A stretch of 64,000 bases of DNA from Pseudosulfitobacter pseudonitzschiae (GTDB taxonomy: Bacteria; Pseudomonadota; Alphaproteobacteria; Rhodobacterales; Rhodobacteraceae), in NCBI RefSeq assembly GCF_900129395.1, contig NZ_FQVP01000002.1, positions 372,001 to 436,000 on the forward strand, in the 5' to 3' direction. Within the stretch, counting starts at the first letter, position 1. Every line of letters begins with the position of its first letter. The position numbers and the translations under genes were made by a program. The notes beneath the pieces are model-generated. The model worked only from the letters and a program-made list of their open reading frames with translations. It had not been told where the DNA came from and made no database searches. Positions 11,214-19,966 of this stretch are shown in pieces.

Positions 11214-12292
11214 TCACCCGCGAAGGCCGCGCCAAAGCGCTCGCTTTGCGTGACCGTTTCGAGGCCGCAGGCGCGCAGGTGGTCGAGCCGCCGATGCTGC
11301 AAAGCGCCGAGTTGCTGCTGGACCTCTACGGCGAGGACATCCGCGCCCGCGCCTATGTCACCAGCGACGCGCTGCGCGGCGAACAGATGCTGCGCCCGGA
11401 TTTCACGGTGCCGGTGGTGCAAATGCACATGGCGCACGGGGCGGACCCTGCGCGCTATACCTACGCAGGCGAGGTATTCCGCCGGCAAGAGGACGACCCC
11501 GACCGCGCCAACGAATTCCTGCAAGTGGGGTTCGAGGTGTTCGACCGCGCCGATCCGGCGGCGGCGGATGCCGAAGTGTTCGCCCTGATGGCCGAGGCGG
11601 TGGCGGGGCTGAACCTGCGCGCGGCCACCGGCGACATCGGCATTCTGACGGCCGCGGTCAACGGGTTGCGCACGACCGAGGCACGGCGCGCCGCCCTGCT
11701 GCGCCACATCTGGCGGCCGCGCCGGTTCCGTGCGCTGCTGGACCGCTTCGCGGGGCGCACGCCCGTGCCTGCCAGCCGCAAGGCGCTGTTGGCCAACCCG
11801 CAGCCGCGTCTGGGGTCGGCCCCGCTGATCGGTCTGCGCACCGATGATGAGATCGAGGCGCGCATCAGCGCGCTGCACGCCGACGCCGCCGCCAAACCGA
11901 TCAGCGACGGCGAGATGGACCTGCTGGATACGCTGCTGAACGTGCGTGAAACCGTGCCCTTTGCCCTGTCGCACCTGCGCGACCTGACCGTGGACATGCC
12001 GTCGATTTCAGACGCTGTCGAAGGGCTGGCCGCGCGGTCCGATGCGCTGGTGGCGCGGGGCGTGGACGTGGATACGCTGGATTTCGAGGCCAGCTATGGC
12101 CGCACGTCGATGGAATATTACGACGGGTTCGTGTTCGGCTTTTACGCCGCAGGGCGCGCCGATCTGCCCGCGGTGGTCAGCGGCGGGCGTTATGACGCGC
12201 TGACCCGCAGACTGGGCGGCGGCGCGGAAATTCCGGCGGTGGGGGCCGTGCTGCGCCCCGGGCTGATGGCCGAACTGGAGGCAGGCGCATGA
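11210..12292 (+). CDS. hisZ: ATP phosphoribosyltransferase regulatory subunit
   Basis: HisZ is a catalytically inactive HisRS paralogue that forms a hetero-octamer with short-form HisG and confers histidine feedback inhibition. The 360-residue product shows the HisRS-like core ([55 protein letters not shown]) but lacks the anticodon-binding domain. The start overlaps hisS and the stop overlaps hisG, each by 4 bp (ATGA). Its presence predicts that the partner HisG is the short form, which it is. Confidence 0.95.
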   Translation: MITREGRAKALALRDRFEAAGAQVVEPPMLQSAELLLDLYGEDIRARAYVTSDALRGEQMLRPDFTVPVVQMHMAHGADPARYTYAGEVFRRQEDDPDRANEFLQVGFEVFDRADPAAADAEVFALMAEAVAGLNLRAATGDIGILTAAVNGLRTTEARRAALLRHIWRPRRFRALLDRFAGRTPVPASRKALLANPQPRLGSAPLIGLRTDDEIEARISALHADAAAKPISDGEMDLLDTLLNVRETVPFALSHLRDLTVDMPSISDAVEGLAARSDALVARGVDVDTLDFEASYGRTSMEYYDGFVFGFYAAGRADLPAVVSGGRYDALTRRLGGGAEIPAVGAVLRPGLMAELEAGA

Positions 12293-12975
12293 TCAAACTG
12301 GGCGTGCCGTCCAAGGGGCGGCTGATGGAAAAGACATTCGACTGGTTCGCGGCACACGGCATCCGGCTCAGCCGCACAGGGTCTGACCGCGAGTATGCGG
12401 GCGCCGTCACGGGCATAGACGGCGTGTCGCTGGTGCTGCTGAGCGCGGGCGAGATCCCGCGCGAACTGGCGGCGGGGCGCATTCATCTGGGCGTGACCGG
12501 CACCGATCTGGTGCAGGACAAGCTGCCGCTGTGGGAACAGCAGGTCGAACCGTTGGAAGAGATGGGCTTTGGCGAGGCGGACCTGATCGTCGCGGTGCCG
12601 CAGGCCTGGGTTGACGTGGACACGCTGGACGATCTGGACGCGGCAGCGGCGGCGTTCCGGGCGACTCACGGTCACAGGTTGCGGATTGCCACAAAGTATC
12701 ACCGTCTGGTGCGCGAATTCCTGCGCGATGCAGGCGTGGCCGATTATGCCATCGTCGACAGCCAGGGCGCCACCGAGGGCACCGTCGCCAATGAAACCGC
12801 CGAGGCGATTGCCGACATCACATCCAGCGGCGAGACGCTGCGGGCCAACCACCTGAAGGTCTTGTCCGACGGGTTGATCCTGCGGTCGCAGGCGACGCTG
12901 TGGCGGTCGCGGGTGGCCGATGTGGCCGATGAGGATCGTGCGGCAATGGCCGAGGTGCTGGCGCGTCTGGGCTGA
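12289..12975 (+). CDS. hisG: ATP phosphoribosyltransferase catalytic subunit (short form)
   Basis: Catalyses the first step of histidine biosynthesis, joining ATP and PRPP to give phosphoribosyl-ATP. The 228-residue product is the short form without the C-terminal histidine-binding domain, consistent with the adjacent hisZ. Recognisable segments are LGVPSKGRLMEKT at the N-terminus, GRIHLGVTGTDLVQD, and the PRPP-binding loop around VDSQGATEGTVANETAEAI. Last gene of the hisS-hisZ-hisG operon; the next gene is on the opposite strand 65 bp away. Confidence 0.96.
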   Translation: MIKLGVPSKGRLMEKTFDWFAAHGIRLSRTGSDREYAGAVTGIDGVSLVLLSAGEIPRELAAGRIHLGVTGTDLVQDKLPLWEQQVEPLEEMGFGEADLIVAVPQAWVDVDTLDDLDAAAAAFRATHGHRLRIATKYHRLVREFLRDAGVADYAIVDSQGATEGTVANETAEAIADITSSGETLRANHLKVLSDGLILRSQATLWRSRVADVADEDRAAMAEVLARLG

Positions 12976-13040
12976 ACGAGGCGAAACTTGCCGGGGGCAG
13001 GGGCCTGCGGCGGGGACACTTGCAGCCAGATAAAGGCTGA

Positions 13041-13487
13041 TTACAGCACGCCGATCTCAGCAAGTGCGCGGTTCAGCTCGACAGGCAGCGGCTCTTCCGA
13101 CTCGCGGCCCTTGGGCAGGTCGGCCGGTGCGTCGGCGGGTGTCAGGTAACGCCAGCCCTGAAAAGGGCGGCGCAGGCTGGTCTGGGTGCGGATCAGCTCG
13201 GGGTCCAGCACGATGGCACAGCGGCGGATGCCGTCGCCGCCAATCACTTCGTCAAGGCGCAGGATGTGCTGGCGGGCCTGAATGACGCCCTTGATGACCC
13301 AGTAGATCGAGCCGCCGTTGAGGATTTCATCGACCCGCTTGGGGAACATCCGAGTGATATGACGGGGTTGGCCGTCGGCGGTCTGCGCGCGTTTGCTGGA
13401 CTGCCATGCGATCAGGTCGTCGACATTTTCGGTGCCAACGCTCAGCTTGATCAGGTTTACACACGGTTTGTTCACAGACTTACCCAC
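13041..13487 (-). CDS. DUF1489 family protein
   Basis: A 148-residue protein of the alphaproteobacterial DUF1489 family, recognised by VNLIKLSVGTENVDDLIAWQ near the N-terminus and the tryptophan/proline-rich C-terminal RPFQGWRYLTPADAPADLP. Function is unknown. No ATG is available at the family start. The GTG at 13487 has a ggggg tract 10 bp upstream; another GTG at 13475 would remove four residues and fits homologues equally well. It is divergent from nrdJ, and the NrdR-like box lies about 16 bp from this start, so the two genes may share regulation. Confidence 0.85.
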   Translation of the reverse strand: MGKSVNKPCVNLIKLSVGTENVDDLIAWQSSKRAQTADGQPRHITRMFPKRVDEILNGGSIYWVIKGVIQARQHILRLDEVIGGDGIRRCAIVLDPELIRTQTSLRRPFQGWRYLTPADAPADLPKGRESEEPLPVELNRALAEIGVL

Positions 13488-13502
13488 AGAATCATATCCC
13501 CC

Positions 13503-13518
13503 ACACTCTATGATGTGG
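13503..13518. promoter_or_regulatory. Candidate NrdR box upstream of nrdJ
   Basis: The 16-mer ACACTCTATGATGTGG matches the published NrdR consensus acaCwAtATaTwGtgt at 12 of 16 positions by my count and is a near palindrome. A weaker match, CTTCAATGGGTAGTGG, begins exactly 31 bp downstream at 13534, a spacing typical of paired NrdR boxes. It sits 110 bp ahead of the nrdJ start. NrdR is the usual repressor of ribonucleotide reductase genes. Confidence 0.55.
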
Positions 13519-13630
13519 CGCTTGTCGCGCGGACTTCAATGGGTAGTGGTCGGCTGGCAGATCAATGGTTGTGATTTGAGGACGGTTGCGTCATCTTGGG
13601 TATCTTTCCATTAGCCAGAGAATCGACGCC

Positions 13631-15922
13631 ATGACACGCTTTGCCGCCCCGATCGCAGAACAAATTTGGGATATGAAGTACCGGTTCAAGGCAGCCGATG
13701 GCACGCCCAAGGACGTGACGGTCGAAGACACCTGGCGCCGCATTGCCCGCGATCTGGCACAGGTCGAAAAAGACCCCGCCACATGGGAAGAGACCTTCTA
13801 TGGCGCACTGGAGGATTTCCAATACCTGCCCGCCGGGCGCATCACCGCGGGCGCCGGCACAGCGCGCAAGGTCACGTTGTTCAACTGCTTTGTCATGGGC
13901 ACCGTGCCCGACAGCATGGGCGGTATTTTCGACATGCTGAAAGAGGCCGCGCTGACCATGCAGCAGGGCGGCGGCATCGGCTATGATTTCAGCACCATCC
14001 GCCCCAAGGGCGCGGACGTGCACGGCGTGGCCGCAGATGCATCCGGCCCGCTGTCGTTCATGGACGTCTGGGACGCCATGTGCCGCACCATCATGTCCGC
14101 AGGCAGCCGTCGCGGTGCGATGATGGCCACCATGCGTTGCGACCACCCCGATATCGGCGATTTCATCACGGCGAAATCCGACGCCGCCCGTCTGCGCATG
14201 TTCAACGTCAGCGTCCTGATCACCGATGCATTCATGGAGGCCGTCAAGGCCGATGCGTCATGGGATCTGGTGTTCGATGGCAAGGTCTATAAGACCGTGC
14301 AGGCGCTGGACCTGTGGAACCAGATCATGCAGGCGACCTATGACTATGCCGAACCGGGCGTGATCTTTATCGACCGGATCAACGCCGCCAACAACCTGAG
14401 CTATTGCGAAACCATCGCCGCCACCAACCCTTGCGGCGAACAGCCCCTGCCGCCCTATGGCGCCTGCCTGTTGGGCTCGATCAACATGGCGCGGCTGGTG
14501 GCCGATCCGTTCGGCGCAAACGCCGGTCTGGACGAGGACAAGATGACCCGTCTGGTCGCCACCGCCATCCGCATGATGGACAACGTGGTGGATGCGTCAA
14601 AATTCCCGCTGCCCGAACAGGAACGCGAGGCACAACAAAAACGCCGTATCGGTCTGGGCGTCACCGGTCTGGCCGACGCGCTGCTGATGGTCGGCCTGCG
14701 CTATGGCTCGGACGAGGCTGCGGCCCAGACCGAAGCGTGGATGAAAGCGATTGCGCGCGCCTCCTACCTGGCCTCGGTCGACTTGGCCAAGGAAAAGGGC
14801 GCTTTCCCGCTGTTCGACGCCGAGGCCTACCTGGCATCCGGCAACATGATGAACATGGACGAAGACGTGCGCGACGCCATCCGCACCCACGGCATCCGCA
14901 ACGCGCTGCTGACGTCGATTGCGCCCACCGGCACCATCTCGCTCTACGCGGGCAACGTCAGCTCGGGGATCGAGCCGGTCTTTGCCTATGCCTACACCCG
15001 CAAGGTGCTGCAAAAAGACGGATCGCGCACCGAGGAAGAGGTGGTCGATTACGCGGTGCAGATGTGGCGCGACCTGAAAGGCGACGCCGAACTGCCCGAC
15101 TATTTCGTCAACGCCCAGACGCTGGCCCCCGCCGACCACGTCAAGATGCAGGCGGCGGCGCAGAAGTGGATCGACAGCTCGATTTCCAAAACCATCAACT
15201 GCCCCGCCGACATCAGCTTTGACGCGTTCAAGGATGTCTACATGCAGGCGTGGGACACCGGCTGCAAAGGCTGTACAACCTACCGCCCGAACGATGTGAC
15301 CGGCAGCGTGCTGAGCGTGTCGGAAGACAAGCAAGCCCCCGAGGTCATTGCCAATTCCGACGCCGAACCGATGCAGCCGCACGGCGACGTGATCTACATG
15401 GCCGACCCGCTTGATCGTCCCGAAACGCTCGAGGGCAACACCTACAAGGTCAAATGGCCCGACAGCGAGCACGCGATTTACATCACCATCAACGACGTGG
15501 TGATCGGTGGCCGCCGCCGTCCCTTCGAAGTGTTCATCAATTCGAAGAACATGGAGCATTTTGCCTGGACCGTGGCGCTGACACGGATGATCTCGGCAGT
15601 TTTCCGGCGCGGGGGCGATGTGTCCTTTGTGGTGGAAGAGCTGAAAGCCGTCTTCGATCCGCGCGGTGGCGCCTGGATGCGGGGCAAATACATCCCGTCC
15701 ATCCTAGCCGCGATTGGCGGCGTGATCGAACAGCACATGATCGTCACCGGCTTTATCGCGGGTGAGGGGATGGGCCTGAAAACCGACCCCACGGCAAAAG
15801 TGGTCGAACTGGAAAACGCCGCCCCACGCGGCAAGGCGTGTTCCTCCTGCGGCAGCTATGAATTGCGTATGGTCGAGGGCTGCATGACCTGCGCGTCCTG
15901 TGGATACAGCAAATGCGGGTGA
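13631..15922 (+). CDS. nrdJ: Adenosylcobalamin-dependent (class II) ribonucleotide reductase
   Basis: Reduces ribonucleotides to deoxyribonucleotides using a cobalamin-generated thiyl radical, independent of oxygen. The 763-residue product has the conserved loops NCFVMGTVPDSMGGIF, QQGGGIGYDFSTIRPKG, the active-site motif NPCGEQPLPPYGACLLGSIN, and a C-terminal TSCPD-type domain followed by a cysteine cluster (CSSCGSYEL, CMTCASCGYSKCG) that probably serves in re-reduction. I took ATG 13631 (MTRFAAPIAEQIW); the frame is open upstream but unconserved. The gene stands alone, with an NrdR-like box upstream. No cobalamin riboswitch is apparent in the short leader. Confidence 0.96.
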   Translation: MTRFAAPIAEQIWDMKYRFKAADGTPKDVTVEDTWRRIARDLAQVEKDPATWEETFYGALEDFQYLPAGRITAGAGTARKVTLFNCFVMGTVPDSMGGIFDMLKEAALTMQQGGGIGYDFSTIRPKGADVHGVAADASGPLSFMDVWDAMCRTIMSAGSRRGAMMATMRCDHPDIGDFITAKSDAARLRMFNVSVLITDAFMEAVKADASWDLVFDGKVYKTVQALDLWNQIMQATYDYAEPGVIFIDRINAANNLSYCETIAATNPCGEQPLPPYGACLLGSINMARLVADPFGANAGLDEDKMTRLVATAIRMMDNVVDASKFPLPEQEREAQQKRRIGLGVTGLADALLMVGLRYGSDEAAAQTEAWMKAIARASYLASVDLAKEKGAFPLFDAEAYLASGNMMNMDEDVRDAIRTHGIRNALLTSIAPTGTISLYAGNVSSGIEPVFAYAYTRKVLQKDGSRTEEEVVDYAVQMWRDLKGDAELPDYFVNAQTLAPADHVKMQAAAQKWIDSSISKTINCPADISFDAFKDVYMQAWDTGCKGCTTYRPNDVTGSVLSVSEDKQAPEVIANSDAEPMQPHGDVIYMADPLDRPETLEGNTYKVKWPDSEHAIYITINDVVIGGRRRPFEVFINSKNMEHFAWTVALTRMISAVFRRGGDVSFVVEELKAVFDPRGGAWMRGKYIPSILAAIGGVIEQHMIVTGFIAGEGMGLKTDPTAKVVELENAAPRGKACSSCGSYELRMVEGCMTCASCGYSKCG

Positions 15923-16281
15923 TGTTTGCGGCTGAGGTGTAGCCAGAGAAACCTGATGAATGCGCAAACCGAAGGGTAAGTCTGCGCAAGGGGTGTCAAA
16001 GGCGAAGCGTATCGTCCGGTGCCCAGTAGATGATTTCTGACAGAAGGTGAGCGGCGCCGGGGTGGATGCACCGGCGCCGTTGCATGTCGAGGCGATGGGC
16101 GGTTGTTGGAACAGGCCTGGCGGCCCCGCCCACAGCGATTGTGTGATGTCCTTGTGGAACCTTTGCCTGGCGCTGCGGTGCAGAGGTTGGGCAAGGCCCG
16201 AACGCTTGTCCCTACGGACACGCTGTCTGGTGCCCGTCATCGCGACCTGCCTTAACAATGACGCCATTGTTCATTGCAGTG
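15923..16281. other. Intergenic stretch with one strong hairpin
   Basis: No convincing gene in these 359 bases. The only structure is a perfect 9-bp stem, cggcgccgg (16052-16060) and ccggcgccg (16071-16079), around a 10-base loop. It lies 130 bp after nrdJ and has no T-run, so it is at best a weak transcription terminator. The stretch borders the insertion-sequence scar that follows. Confidence 0.5.
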
Positions 16282-16980
16282 CTATCGGAAGTGTCCCCGC
16301 CTGGCGCTAGATTTTCCGCCATCACACCACACAGACGTGCTGGATGCGTCTGGCAATTTCACGAGCGCCGCCGGAAAGTCGTTCCCGATCGCGCTGTGCG
16401 GTCTTTCTTCGTTGTAGCCTCTATGCCAAGCCCCAAACTTTTCGGCGGCATCTTCAGGGCCCATGAACCAGTGCGGATTCAGGCACTCTGCGTGGAACCG
16501 GCCGTTGAATGCTTCGATGAACGCATTTTCCCTCGGCTTTCCGGGTGTTGAGAAGTCCAACACGACACCGCGCTGACAGGCTCAAAGATCCATGTCGCGC
16601 GCGATAACTTCGCTGTCCTGGTCGACGCGGATCGTTTTGGGATAGCCGATTTGACCGCAAAGGCGATCCAGGGTCGCCAGCACGTCCTCACCACGCTAGC
16701 TGAACCGCGGGTCGAGCATCGGGACATAGCGTGAGAACATGTCGACAACAGTTGGGATGCGGATTTTGCACCCCGTCGCCAATTGGTCATACACGAAGTC
16801 CATTGCCGAACATCGCTCGGCCCGACTGCGTTCCTGCGGTCGTCCCGCAACTTTGCCTTCCCGCGCCGCTTCGGTGTCTTGTTCCTCAGCTGCGTACCAA
16901 ACGTCTTGTAAATTCTGTTTGTTTTCCTGATGTTGATCTCCCAGCCCTCACGCCGCAACGTGGCGCTCTGCGATGATGAT
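16282..16980 (-). pseudogene. Decayed IS3-family transposase OrfB
   Basis: Remnant of the DDE transposase of an IS3-family element (IS407-like group). Reading down the minus strand, one frame gives LRREGWEINIRKTNRIYKTF and QLRNKTPKRRGKAKLRDDR. After a frameshift another gives AMDFVYDQLATGCKIRIPT and the second catalytic region. The last open part gives FSTPGKPRENAFIEAFNGRF and YNEERPHSAIGNDFP, which is the C-terminus with the catalytic glutamate. At least one frameshift and two in-frame stops (after DPRFS and after ARDMDL) interrupt it, and no intact OrfA is visible. I could not find a matching pair of terminal inverted repeats. The copy is dead and marks an old insertion at the core/accessory boundary. 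Confidence 0.88.
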
Positions 16981-17220
16981 CGGGCGCAGCCACCGGACCA
17001 ATCTGCCGACAGCGTGCTGAAGAAGTGCCTTGAAGAGATTGCAGATCCCACTTGGTCCGGAAAGCAAGGCCGCTGGGCAGGCCTCGCACACCGCCTGTGT
17101 GCGGCGTTAGCGCTCAGGTTTTCAGCAGCTCAATATCCAGAGTTTCTTGCATTTCATCCGATCCTTCAATTCATCAATTATTGTGATGTAATTCGCAAAA
17201 AATATTAGTTTGAATGAAGT

Positions 17221-17481
17221 GTGGCGATGCACCAGTTTGGAGATAAGAGAAATCCAAAAGGGAATGCTACCTTGAATGCGCTTACATCGGCCGGAGCCGT
17301 GCTCATATTCGGAGGCATGATCGCGCTGTCAGCTTCCTTGTCTGACGGGCGGGCAAAAAATCATCCCTGCATGAGCCAGCAGGATATAACTTGGCATCAG
17401 GATCGCAGCAGAAACGGTGTCTCGCTGACCTGCACGCAGGATATCATGTTGCGCAACCAACGTGAGAATGGGGAGCGGTGA
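17221..17481 (+). CDS. Small putative membrane or secreted protein (doubtful)
   Basis: An 86-residue frame starting at GTG 17221, or at ATG 17227. Residues 20-42 (LTSAGAVLIFGGMIALSASL) form one hydrophobic helix after a basic N-terminus, and the C-terminal part has two cysteines about 20 residues apart. No family recognised. There is no good Shine-Dalgarno sequence, and the surrounding DNA has lower GC than the flanking core, as expected near the dead insertion sequence. It may be a real orphan gene or chance. Confidence 0.3.
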   Translation: MAMHQFGDKRNPKGNATLNALTSAGAVLIFGGMIALSASLSDGRAKNHPCMSQQDITWHQDRSRNGVSLTCTQDIMLRNQRENGER

Positions 17482-17641
17482 GGACTGTTGAGTTCCGCAA
17501 GGAATTGACCCGACTTTCCGAAACGCCATGATATCAACAATTCCACCCACGTTTCATGAGGTTATCCTGTTTCATGATGGGTCAGCACCGAATGAACGAA
17601 TGCATCAATTCGACACGAAAATCAGCACTCCAACGTATCTG

Positions 17642-18526
17642 TCACCGCTTCCAATAAGGGTCCTGCCGGAAAGCGTTCGACAGGAAAGCCATGATCAGAG
17701 AAATCCGGCGTAACCCACGTAAATCCGGATGGGTCAGCGCCCAAAGACAGTTTTGGGGTGCCCGCGAATAAGTGAAACATCGCATCAATTCGGGGCGGCG
17801 CATGTCATCGGGTAGCAAGGCCACACCGTGACCAGCCGCAGCAAAGCTCGCGATGGTCGTAAGGTCGTCACACCGCACGGCCGTCAGGGGCTGCTTTTCG
17901 GTCAGGATAGACTGAAACGCAGGATGACGTGCCAACATGCCCGCAGGCGCAACCAGATTGTGCCGCGGCAAATCTTCCATCACTTCAAGAGGATCATGTG
18001 TCGTTAGATAGGACGAGCTTGCATATACAGCCCAATCGATGCCCAGCACCCGTCGCCCCCAAAGATGACCCGGCGGGGACTGGGCGACACGCAATGCGAC
18101 GTCTGCGCTGCGGTCGGACATGTTGACCTCCTGATTGGAAACCAGCAGTTCCACCAGAATGTTCGGATGAGCGGTGGCAAATTCGGCGAGATAGCGTGGC
18201 AGGACCGTGTCGGAAAAGCTACGCGGCGCTGTCAGGCGGACCGTACCCTGAGCGGTTTCGTCCCGGCCCGCGACCCGGCGGTCAATCTCTTCGAAAGAGC
18301 TGACAATGCCGCCACTGATGTCGCGCATCTCGGCTCCTGCATCTGTCAGCACGTAGCGGCCCTTGACACGATCAAACAGACGGGTGCCCACTTGCTCTTC
18401 CAGCGCCGACATATGCCGAAACACTGTCGCATGGCTAAGTCCAATACGCTCTGCCGCCCTGACCAGAGATCCTGTTTCACTAACAGCAACGAATACTTTG
18501 ATCGCGTTCCAATCCATTTCGTCCAT
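17642..18526 (-). CDS. LysR-family transcriptional regulator
   Basis: A 294-residue regulator with an N-terminal winged helix-turn-helix (DWNAIKVFVAVSETGSLVRAAERIGLSHATVFRHMSALEEQVGTRLFDR) and a C-terminal effector-binding domain. The N-terminal pattern MDWNAIKVFV is typical of the subgroup near GSTs and short-chain enzymes. Start is uncertain: ATGs lie at 18526, 18517 and 18562, the last with agga just upstream. It is divergent from a VOC protein/GST operon, whose promoter it probably controls in the usual LysR fashion. Effector unknown. Confidence 0.9.
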   Translation of the reverse strand: MDEMDWNAIKVFVAVSETGSLVRAAERIGLSHATVFRHMSALEEQVGTRLFDRVKGRYVLTDAGAEMRDISGGIVSSFEEIDRRVAGRDETAQGTVRLTAPRSFSDTVLPRYLAEFATAHPNILVELLVSNQEVNMSDRSADVALRVAQSPPGHLWGRRVLGIDWAVYASSSYLTTHDPLEVMEDLPRHNLVAPAGMLARHPAFQSILTEKQPLTAVRCDDLTTIASFAAAGHGVALLPDDMRRPELMRCFTYSRAPQNCLWALTHPDLRGLRRISLIMAFLSNAFRQDPYWKR

Positions 18527-18626
18527 TTCAAATTTGCAATATCGGATGTCAGTACTGTCCATATTCATCCTATTTGCAACAGGGTATCGATTGCGCACCG
18601 CACAACGAAACATCTGGAGATCAGCG

Positions 18627-18998
18627 ATGATTGGATACACTTCACTTGGTACAGCAGATTTGGCGCGCTCAGTTGCGTTCTATGACGCCTTGTTTGACGA
18701 ACTAGGGGCAAAGCAGGTCATGGCATTTGACGACTTCATCGTCTGGGGCGACGACACCGGGGGGGCTGCTTTTTCGATCCATGTTCCCGAGAATGGAAAA
18801 CCCTATTCAGTCGGCAACGGTGTGATGATCGCGTTGAAAGCCAGGAACAAAGGCCAGGTTGATACTGTCCATGCAAAGGCATTGGAACTGGGTGGCAGTG
18901 ACGAAGGCAAACCCGGCTTTCGTGTTGACGGATTTTACGCGGCCTATTTCCGTGATCTCGACGGCAACAAACTTAATATCCACCACGTTGCGGGGTAA
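18627..18998 (+). CDS. VOC (glyoxalase/bleomycin-resistance fold) protein
   Basis: A 123-residue single-domain vicinal-oxygen-chelate protein, beginning MIGYTSLGTADLARSVAFYDALFDELG and ending with the family pattern YAAYFRDLDGNKLNIHH, where E/H metal ligands usually lie. It starts at ATG 18627 after ggagat. Divergent from the LysR gene and followed 3 bp later by a glutathione S-transferase, suggesting a glutathione-linked detoxification or isomerisation step. Substrate cannot be read from the sequence. Confidence 0.88.
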   Translation: MIGYTSLGTADLARSVAFYDALFDELGAKQVMAFDDFIVWGDDTGGAAFSIHVPENGKPYSVGNGVMIALKARNKGQVDTVHAKALELGGSDEGKPGFRVDGFYAAYFRDLDGNKLNIHHVAG

Positions 18999-19001
18999 GC
19001 T

Positions 19002-19703
19002 ATGCCGACGCAACGCTACAAGATCGTGGGGCACAGATTGTGCCCCTACGTTCAACGGGTGGTCATTGTGATGCTGGAGAGAGGCATCGCCTTTGACCGC
19101 AGGGATATCGACCTGGACAACAAACCACAGTGGCTGAGCGGGATTTCCCCAAGCGGTCAGGTCCCGGTCTTGCAAGTTGGTCACGATAGCTGGTTGTTCG
19201 AATCCGGCGTCATCGCACGCTACCTGGACCGGATGTCGGGCAATCGCATGATGCCGGCCGACCCGCTTGCCTGCGCACGGCACGAGGCGTGGATGAGCTA
19301 TGCAGACGGCATGCTGAACATTGTCGCGCGCATCATCTACCGCGAGGCCAATGCCAAAGGGGTCCGTGATGCAATGACCGATCTGGTCAGCAGACTGAAG
19401 ATTGTTGATGCCCGCTTTTCCCCGAATGGCTATTTTTCTGGTTTGGAATTCGGCCTGGTCGACGCGGTATTTGTCACTTTGTTTCGCTATTTCGCTGTTC
19501 TTGACTTGGTGTCGGACGTGAAGGTGCAGGCAGAGCTTTCTGATAGCCTGCGCGGATGGTGGAATATGGTTCGCACGCGCCCCTCCGTTTCCGCTGCAGT
19601 ACCCCGTGAATATGATTCCGAACTGATGGAGTTTATCGCGGCAAAAAACAGCCATGCCGGTCGTGTACTGGCGCGCACTGGGCTCAGGACTCCCGGCCGA
19701 TAA
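19002..19703 (+). CDS. Glutathione S-transferase-like protein
   Basis: A 233-residue protein with an N-terminal thioredoxin-like GST domain. HRLCPYVQRVVIVMLERGIAF carries a CPY motif, so the catalytic residue is probably Cys as in beta, omega and zeta-like GSTs, and SGQVPVLQVG and LFESGVIARYLD are the glutathione-binding segments. An alpha-helical C-terminal domain follows. Three bases separate it from the VOC gene, so the two are almost certainly co-transcribed under the divergent LysR regulator. Cys-type GSTs often act as thioltransferases or lyases; which applies here is not known. Confidence 0.9.
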   Translation: MPTQRYKIVGHRLCPYVQRVVIVMLERGIAFDRRDIDLDNKPQWLSGISPSGQVPVLQVGHDSWLFESGVIARYLDRMSGNRMMPADPLACARHEAWMSYADGMLNIVARIIYREANAKGVRDAMTDLVSRLKIVDARFSPNGYFSGLEFGLVDAVFVTLFRYFAVLDLVSDVKVQAELSDSLRGWWNMVRTRPSVSAAVPREYDSELMEFIAAKNSHAGRVLARTGLRTPGR

Positions 19704-19966
19704 ATGACGCTTGCAGCGCATCGCGCCTGACAGGACTTCCCTGAAAAAGATCATATTCATCGATGCCCATTTCACAGGTCCAAACGTACACGAACTCTGC
19801 TTCTCACGCCGCTTCGAATCGTACGTGCGAAAGCACCGCGCGCTTGGGGCGTTGCCGCGCCTGCCGCGCAAATCAGGCTGATGCGCGCCGAGTAAACCCT
19901 CAGACCAAGGTCCCACATTGTGCGAGTAGGTTTTGTTTGTACTATCGTGATGGGGAGGAGGAACTC

